Part shown: piece after piece, positions 58,845 through 64,000 of the stretch
How the letters are laid out: every line of letters begins with the position of its first letter
Position numbering within the stretch: the stretch's first letter is position 1
Notes under the pieces: generated by a model
The model's database searches: none
Told to the model about the DNA's origin: nothing
What the model saw: the letters and a program-made list of their open reading frames with translations, nothing else
Position numbers and translations under genes: made by a program
NCBI GenBank assembly: GCA_964638005.1
Contig: CAZWXS010000005.1
Location: 1-64,000, forward strand
Source of the DNA: JAAYYM01 sp964638005
GTDB taxonomy: Bacteria > Bacillota > Clostridia > Lachnospirales > Lachnospiraceae
DNA: 64,000 nt
Reading direction: 5' to 3'

Positions 58845-59864
58845 TTAGTTGTTGATGAACTTGCTTTCTTCGTTGTTCCAACTGTAGAGTTTTCTGATTT
58901 CTTTTCCTACTTCTTCTGACGGATGTTCGGCTGCTAATTTCTTCATTGCCTTGAAGTGTGCCTGGCCGCCTGCGGGGGACATGTCTAATAAGAACTCTTT
59001 TGCGAAGGAACCGTCCTGGATGTCGGAAAGGATCTTCTTCATTGTCTTCTTTGTCTCTTCTGTGATGATCTTGGGGCCTGTGATGTAATCACCGTACTCT
59101 GCCGTATTGGAGATGGAGTATCTCATGCCTTCGAAGCCTGACTGGTAGATTAAGTCTACGATCAGTTTCATTTCATGGATACACTCAAAGTATGCATTTC
59201 TGGGATCGTATCCACCTTCAACCAAGGTCTCGAAGCCTGCCTGCATCAGTGCGCATACACCGCCGCAAAGGACTGCCTGCTCACCGAAGAGATCGGTTTC
59301 TGTCTCTGTTCTGAAGGTTGTCTCAAGGACACCGGCTCTTGCTCCGCCGATTGCAAGACCGTATGCAAGTGCCTTATCAAGAGCCTTGCCTGTTGCATCC
59401 TGGTGTACAGCTACAAGACAAGGAACACCCTTACCTGCCTGATACTCGCTTCTTACTGTGTGTCCGGGTCCCTTAGGTGCGATCATTGTAACATCAACAT
59501 CCTTAGGCGGGATGATCTGATTGAAGTGAATTGCAAAGCCATGCGCGAACATCAGCATGTTGCCTGCTTCCAAATTGGGTTCAATGTCTGACTTGTACAT
59601 TGCTGCCTGCTTCTCATCGTTGATCAGGATCATGATAATGTCAGCTTTTTTAGCAGCTTCTGCAGCTGTATATACTTGAAAACCCTGTGCTTCTGCTTTC
59701 GCCCAGGATTTAGAGCCTTCGTAAAGACCGATAATGACGTTGCAGCCTGATTCCTTTGCATTTAATGCGTGAGCATGTCCTTGGCTACCGTAACCAATGA
59801 CAGCGATTGTCTTTCCTTCAAGCAATGAAAGATTGCAATCTTCCTGGTAATAAATATTTGCCAT
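58845..59864 (-). CDS. ilvC: Ketol-acid reductoisomerase
   Basis: 339 residues, class I KARI: VIGYGSQGHAHALNAKESG (NADPH-binding) near 21-39, MIAPKGPGHTVRSEY and the catalytic Mg-binding Asp/Glu in FGEQAVLCGG and YFECIHEMKLIVDLIY. It carries out the second step of valine and isoleucine synthesis. GGAGG lies 8 bases before ATG 59864, about 50 bases after ilvN copy 2. Confidence 0.97.
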   Translation of the reverse strand: MANIYYQEDCNLSLLEGKTIAVIGYGSQGHAHALNAKESGCNVIIGLYEGSKSWAKAEAQGFQVYTAAEAAKKADIIMILINDEKQAAMYKSDIEPNLEAGNMLMFAHGFAIHFNQIIPPKDVDVTMIAPKGPGHTVRSEYQAGKGVPCLVAVHQDATGKALDKALAYGLAIGGARAGVLETTFRTETETDLFGEQAVLCGGVCALMQAGFETLVEGGYDPRNAYFECIHEMKLIVDLIYQSGFEGMRYSISNTAEYGDYITGPKIITEETKKTMKKILSDIQDGSFAKEFLLDMSPAGGQAHFKAMKKLAAEHPSEEVGKEIRKLYSWNNEESKFINN

Positions 59865-59914
59865 TTCTATTTCCTCCTATGAAATATGATTTATTGGTAG
59901 TAACTTAAAAACTA

Positions 59915-60415
59915 CTAATCAAAATTAACAACACCTTCACTGCCTCTTGATAATCCGGCAATTCCGGTTCTGGCAAGTTCAAGGATCTGATGGCCGTTCA
60001 GTAGGCTGATAAAAGCCTCAATCTTAGCCTGATTTCCCGTCAGCTCAATGATCAGGGAATCAACAGCAACATCTACGATCTTTGCACGGAAAATATCTGC
60101 AAGTGCAATGATGCTCTGCCTCTGGTCGGCATCTGCCTTGACTTTCAGCATAATGAGCTCTCTGTATACAGATTCCTCAGGAATAAGTTCCTTGATATTT
60201 CTGACATCCACGAGTTTGGATACCTGCTTCTCAATCTGATCCAGAATGTCCTCATCACCCGATGTCACGATCGTAATACGCGTAAATCTCGGATCAGCAG
60301 TCACACCTGCCGTAATGCTCTCAATGTTATATCCGCGGCGGCTGAACAAGCCTGAAATACGGCTTAATACACCTGATGTATTGTCAACGATCAATTGAAA
60401 TACCTTTTTCTGCAT
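59915..60415 (-). CDS. ilvN: Acetolactate synthase small (regulatory) subunit, copy 2
   Basis: 166 residues with an ACT domain (QLIVDNTSGVLSRISGLFSRRGYNIESIT) and the C-terminal ALS_ss_C domain. The valine-contact residues of the ENxSGxLxRVxGLFSxRGYN motif are conserved. It looks like a standard IlvN/IlvH. It has its own promoter (60476-60504) and heads an ilvN-ilvC unit. AAGGAG precedes ATG 60415. A second ilvN copy lies upstream next to ilvB. Confidence 0.95.
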   Translation of the reverse strand: MQKKVFQLIVDNTSGVLSRISGLFSRRGYNIESITAGVTADPRFTRITIVTSGDEDILDQIEKQVSKLVDVRNIKELIPEESVYRELIMLKVKADADQRQSIIALADIFRAKIVDVAVDSLIIELTGNQAKIEAFISLLNGHQILELARTGIAGLSRGSEGVVNFD

Positions 60416-60475
60416 GATGGGCTTCTCCTTATCGTGATTTCGTGTGTTTTCAGTTCTGTTTCGCGATTAAATCTA

Positions 60476-60504
60476 ATTCTAGCAACATTCTGACGGAATG
60501 TCAA
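60476..60504 (-). promoter_or_regulatory. Promoter of ilvN copy 2-ilvC with inverted-repeat operator candidate
   Basis: Minus-strand -35 TTGACA (60499-60504), 17-base spacer, -10 TAGAAT (60476-60481). An inverted repeat with 6-bp arms (ACATTC and GAATGT, 60485-60501) covers part of the -35 and the spacer. Confidence 0.8.
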
Positions 60505-60545
60505 TGTATGCTTCATGTTCATGTATCACATAACCTACAGTTATA

Positions 60546-61034
60546 TTATCCTTCCGTCTCACTGCATTTAGGTAATGCAAGTGTTCCGGTTCTTGCGATT
60601 TCCACAATACTGACGGAATTGAGCATCTTGATCAGCAAGGCAGTCCGTTCCGGTGTGTCGCAGATCTGGATCAGCATATAGCTCTTTGACATATCGACAA
60701 TATCAGCCTTCAGAATATCGCATATCTCCATGATATCCTTGCGATTTGCCTTATTGTATTTTACCTTGACAAGCATCAGTTCACGGCTGATGCTGACCTC
60801 TTCATCAAAGGTCTTGATCTTGATGACATCTATCTTCTTATTCAACTGCTTTTCAATCTGTTCGATGGTCCTCTTATCACCCGATGAAACGATTGTAATG
60901 CAGGAAACAGCCGGATCATCCGTCTCGCCGACCGCCAATGAATCGATATTAAAGCATCTTCTTGAGAACAGGCCCGAGACCTTGCACAGAACACCCGATC
61001 TATTCTCTACCAAAACCGAATATATTCTTTTCAT
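60546..61034 (-). CDS. ilvN: Acetolactate synthase small (regulatory) subunit, copy 1
   Basis: 162 residues, also ACT plus C-terminal domain: SVLVENRSGVLCKVSGLFSRRCFNIDSLA, ARTGTLALP near the end. The RRG of the family motif is RRC here and the C-terminal half differs clearly from copy 2. It lies 19 bases after ilvB, so it is the more likely direct partner of this synthase; it may respond to other feedback amino acids than copy 2. Confidence 0.93.
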   Translation of the reverse strand: MKRIYSVLVENRSGVLCKVSGLFSRRCFNIDSLAVGETDDPAVSCITIVSSGDKRTIEQIEKQLNKKIDVIKIKTFDEEVSISRELMLVKVKYNKANRKDIMEICDILKADIVDMSKSYMLIQICDTPERTALLIKMLNSVSIVEIARTGTLALPKCSETEG

Positions 61035-61053
61035 AGTATGTTCCGCCCCTCTC

Positions 61054-62673
61054 TTATTTGACCAGATCCATCGGATCGATCATGCATTCCATCAGACTTG
61101 TACCCGATTCGTTCAGAAACGCCTTAATCTTCATCGATACATCATTCATATTATCAACTCTTGTATACTTCACATCATATGCCGCTGACAGCTTCTCAAG
61201 ATCGGGACTTCCTGTCAGATCGACTACCGAATAATTGTCGCTGTAGGCATAATGCTGGTATTCACGTACCATTCCGAGATAATGATTATTAAATACGATA
61301 ATCTTGATCGGAATATCATGCTGACGAATCGTTGCCAGTTCCATCATAGACATCTGGAAGGAACCGTCACCGCACACCGCAACAACCTGTCGCTTATCAC
61401 CGAGAGCCTTTTTGGCTCCCATAGCTGCGGGAATGGAATATCCCATCGTTCCCATACCGCCTGATGTCAAGAATTTGCCCTTCTTCACCACGTGATAAGC
61501 ACAAGACCAGATCTGATTCTGTCCGACATCCGCCACATAAATCGCATCCTCATCCAGTTCCTTGGAAAGTGTTCCGATAAAGCCTTCCGGATCCACATAG
61601 CTCCTGTCCGGCCTTCTCTTACTCCCCATGGTAGTACGATACAGATCCAGCGTATTGATCCACAGGTCATGTTCACATTCAAAGTCCTGCTTCTCGATAT
61701 CCTTGAAGATATGTTTGATATCTCCTACCAGCGGTATCGTAGGGCCGACGTTCTTACCTATTTCCGCAGGGTCGACATCGATATGTACCATGACCTTATT
61801 TTCCGTAATCAAGTCAGGCTGTGACATTGCTCTGTCAGCCACTCTGGCTCCTACGACAATCAACAGATCGGACTCATTCATCGCACGGTTGGCATATGGT
61901 TTTCCGTTATTTCCGACCATGCCGTAATACATCGGATGCTCTGTAGGCATTGCTCCGATCCCCATCATCGTAGATACAACCGGAATCTCATACTTTTCTG
62001 CAAAGTTTCTTAATTCCTGTTCCGCACCGCTCAGCAGTACTCCGCCTCCGGCACATATGATCGGCCGTTCTGCCTTCGTCAGTTCCTTAATGACCTTCTT
62101 GATCTGCACGATGTGTCCGTTAACAGTCGGTTTATAAGTCCGGAGATTGACCTCCTCCGGATATTTGAACTTTGAAATCGCTGCGTTCTGAATATCAATT
62201 GGTACATCAATCAATACCGGGCCTTTACGCCCCGTGGATGCAATGTGAAATGCCTCCTTGAATACACGCGGAATATCCTCTACATCCTTCACAAGATAAC
62301 TGTACTTGACAAAGGATTCCGTAGCACCGGTAATGTCTGCCTCTTGAAATACATCACTTCCGAGCAAAGAAGAATTCACCTGTCCCGTAATGCACACCAA
62401 GGGAATGCTGTCCGCAAATGCGGTCGCGATTCCGGTAATCAGATTCGTCGCACCCGGACCGGAAGTTGCTACGCAGACGCCGACCTCACCTGTCACTCGT
62501 GCATAGCCGTTTGCGGCATGTCCCGCATTTTGCTCCGTACGCACCAGTATACTCTCAATATTTGAATTTAAAATGCTGTTGAAGAACGGACAAATAGCGA
62601 CGCCGGGATATCCGAACAACGCTTTGACCCCTTCCTTCTCCAAACATTTTATCATAGCATCTGCACCATTCAT
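61054..62673 (-). CDS. ilvB: Acetolactate synthase large (catalytic) subunit
   Basis: 539 residues, thiamine-diphosphate enzyme: GYPGVAICPFFN with the active-site region, CVATSGPGATNLITGIATA, QVGQNQIWSCAYH-type FAD/ThDP region and VCGDGSFQMSMMELATI with the Mg-binding GDGS motif near 440. It makes acetolactate and acetohydroxybutyrate. Somewhat short compared with 560-580 residues, but all parts are present. Upstream is an unrelated membrane protein gene. Confidence 0.95.
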   Translation of the reverse strand: MNGADAMIKCLEKEGVKALFGYPGVAICPFFNSILNSNIESILVRTEQNAGHAANGYARVTGEVGVCVATSGPGATNLITGIATAFADSIPLVCITGQVNSSLLGSDVFQEADITGATESFVKYSYLVKDVEDIPRVFKEAFHIASTGRKGPVLIDVPIDIQNAAISKFKYPEEVNLRTYKPTVNGHIVQIKKVIKELTKAERPIICAGGGVLLSGAEQELRNFAEKYEIPVVSTMMGIGAMPTEHPMYYGMVGNNGKPYANRAMNESDLLIVVGARVADRAMSQPDLITENKVMVHIDVDPAEIGKNVGPTIPLVGDIKHIFKDIEKQDFECEHDLWINTLDLYRTTMGSKRRPDRSYVDPEGFIGTLSKELDEDAIYVADVGQNQIWSCAYHVVKKGKFLTSGGMGTMGYSIPAAMGAKKALGDKRQVVAVCGDGSFQMSMMELATIRQHDIPIKIIVFNNHYLGMVREYQHYAYSDNYSVVDLTGSPDLEKLSAAYDVKYTRVDNMNDVSMKIKAFLNESGTSLMECMIDPMDLVK

Positions 62674-62734
62674 GTCATATCATCCTCTCTGCCTTCATTC
62701 TGTCTGCTGCTTTATCTGCAATCCTATATTGATC

Positions 62735-63427
62735 CTATCTTCTGCCAAACAACTTAGCCAACGGACTGATCACCGACTGCAGATCTTTAATTGCCTTGTT
62801 CAGACTGTCAATATCCATTGCTTCTATCTTAGCCACTGCCGTCGCCATGCTTTCCTCGCTGGAGACGACAAGCGAATCGACATCTTCCATCATACCCGTA
62901 ATATCGGTCTTCGCCAGTTCCGCGGTCACGGTATCCAGGTTATTCAGTACTCCTGACGCCTGTGTCATCAAACCGTTTGTCTGTTCAATCATCAGATTGG
63001 TGTCATAAAGAAGCCCGTTGATCTTTGGTACATAAGAAATAACACCGATTGACATACAGGTAATGATGATGACAAGGAAAAACGTAAAGAACTGTGTAAA
63101 CCGAAGCTGTGTACGCACATAACGCATCTGCTTCTCATTATCATCCCGGATATCCTGCAGCAGCTTTGCGACGACTCGGATATCTGTGTCCTTTAAAGAT
63201 GCCAATTGTGCCTGATCCTCGGCATCATCTCTGTCTTTTTTAGACAACTTCTTTTCAGCCTTCTGCTCCACAATTTTTTCTGCCATCGCTTCTATCGGAG
63301 CCTTAACCTCGGTCTTTTCCTCGACCTTAACCAATTCCTGCTTGGCTTCTTCTGTGTTTTGAACCTCATTTGCTGCGTTCACTGCTTCAACTGCTTTTGT
63401 TTTCTCCGTCTTTTTTGCTCTTGCCAT
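62735..63427 (-). CDS. Hypothetical membrane protein with charged N terminus
   Basis: About 230 residues, not recognised. The first 60 residues are Lys/Glu/Ala-rich and disordered, followed by a single membrane segment around 89-107 (FFTFFLVIIITCMSIGVIS) and an outside helical region with SLVVSSEESMATAVAKIEAM. RBS GAGGGA before ATG 63427. The layout resembles bacterial single-pass proteins with an extracellular coiled coil; no function can be given. It stands between ilvB and a corrinoid protein gene. Confidence 0.78.
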   Translation of the reverse strand: MARAKKTEKTKAVEAVNAANEVQNTEEAKQELVKVEEKTEVKAPIEAMAEKIVEQKAEKKLSKKDRDDAEDQAQLASLKDTDIRVVAKLLQDIRDDNEKQMRYVRTQLRFTQFFTFFLVIIITCMSIGVISYVPKINGLLYDTNLMIEQTNGLMTQASGVLNNLDTVTAELAKTDITGMMEDVDSLVVSSEESMATAVAKIEAMDIDSLNKAIKDLQSVISPLAKLFGRR

Positions 63428-63461
63428 TCGTATTCCCTCCGTCTTCTTTCGTGTAATGCTG

Positions 63462-64000
63462 TTACAACAATCCCAACAGCCGCTGCGCCAGTCTGACTGC
63501 ATCTGCAGCGTCCTTAGAATAACCCTGTGCTCCTATTTCATCGGCATAATCCTGCGTGATAACGGCTCCGCCTATGATGACCTGCGCATCAACTCCCTGC
63601 TCTCGTGCATATGTGACGACATGCCTCATTTCCTGCATGGTCGTTGTCATCAGCGCCGATAAAGCAATGATTGCCGCATGATGTTCCTTTGCCGCCTCTA
63701 TGATTGTTTCTTTTGCTACATCCTTGCCCAGATCGATGACTTGAAATCCGTGATTTCTAAGCATCAAAGCGACCAGATTCTTTCCGATATCATGAATATC
63801 TCCGGCAACCGTCGCAATCACGATCACAGGCATCTCTTTCTCTGCACTGCCTGCCGCAAGCATCGGTTCCAGGTATTCTATTGCAAGCCTCATCGTTTCA
63901 GCACTCGAGATCAATTGCGGAAGAAAATACTTTCCCTTTTCAAACAGGTCACCGACCTCGTTGATTGCCGGCATCAATATCTGATTCAAAATCTCTGCGG
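63462..64000 (-). CDS. Corrinoid (B12)-binding protein, methyltransferase-associated, partial at window edge
   Basis: About 178 residues visible; the frame stays open to the right window edge, so the N terminus is missing. A cap region (NEVGDLFEKGKYFLPQLISSAETM) and the cobalamin-binding GDIHDIGKNLVALML (His ligand in DxHxxG) are followed by IIGGAVI and a C-terminal helix. This is the B12 module of MetH-like or methylamine/methanol-type corrinoid proteins. Whether a homocysteine-methyltransferase domain lies upstream cannot be seen. Confidence 0.88.
   Translation of the reverse strand, partial: AEILNQILMPAINEVGDLFEKGKYFLPQLISSAETMRLAIEYLEPMLAAGSAEKEMPVIVIATVAGDIHDIGKNLVALMLRNHGFQVIDLGKDVAKETIIEAAKEHHAAIIALSALMTTTMQEMRHVVTYAREQGVDAQVIIGGAVITQDYADEIGAQGYSKDAADAVRLAQRLLGLL

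Overview
The window looks like a chromosomal segment of a low-to-mid-GC anaerobic member of Clostridia, most likely Lachnospiraceae. The reasons are family-level: the L27 N-terminal extension paired with its protease Prp, the short HisG plus HisZ arrangement, a HisF-like/HisI/HisE tri-domain protein, the paired radical SAM proteins TIGR03936/TIGR03960, the sporulation-family proteins GerW (YtfJ) and YlbJ, and an [FeFe]-hydrogenase-like sensor protein. No phage, transposase, CRISPR, rRNA or tRNA was seen. Nearly all genes lie on the minus strand; the plus-strand genes are lexA, the ylbJ-like gene, rpmB, the HD-GYP gene and the lysR-type regulator.

Layout. 1-0.7 kb: lexA (+), closed by a bidirectional terminator. 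0.8-10 kb (minus): ribosome and RNA functions, namely the radical SAM pair, rng, rplU-prp-rpmA with its own promoter and leader, then obgE-yhbY-nadD-yqeK-rsfS and a lipoprotein. 10-11 kb: an InlB-repeat surface protein. 11-16.1 kb: the histidine operon hisZ-hisG-hisD-hisB-hisIE behind a perfect consensus promoter with a 16-bp palindromic operator. 16.3-25.5 kb: recU, a pseudouridine synthase, an SDR, a YgiQ-type radical SAM protein, a HAD phosphatase, an rRNA m5C methyltransferase, an M23 protein and pepD. 25.7-32.5 kb: ylbJ (+) converging on a type IIA topoisomerase pair-rsmD-coaD-coiled-coil operon. 32.6-37.9 kb: asp23-fakA-recG-degV. 38-44.8 kb: rpmB, a J-domain protein, a 49-residue membrane protein, the hydrogenase-like chemosensor, gerW with its DUF2953 partner, HD-GYP and Nudix genes. 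44.9-54.9 kb: PBP, FtsW/RodA, U32, zapA, ruvAB, a Gx transporter, a NusG-II protein and an MCP. 55-62.7 kb: branched-chain amino-acid genes leuCD, a LysR-type regulator, and ilvB-ilvN-ilvN-ilvC with two tandem regulatory subunits. The right edge cuts a corrinoid-binding protein.

Most of the window is ordinary core genome. The points worth a second look are the hydrogenase-like MCP with a sensory-type active site, the eroded HisF domain fused to HisIE, the tandem ilvN genes with an internal promoter and operator-like inverted repeat, the HD-GYP protein lacking one metal ligand, an Ala/Gln-rich secreted protein, a 47-bp tandem duplication covering the end of the m5C methyltransferase gene, and several well-formed promoter/operator sites. 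Nothing was found that clearly amounts to a wholly new multi-gene system. Functional calls come from reading motifs; no searches were run.
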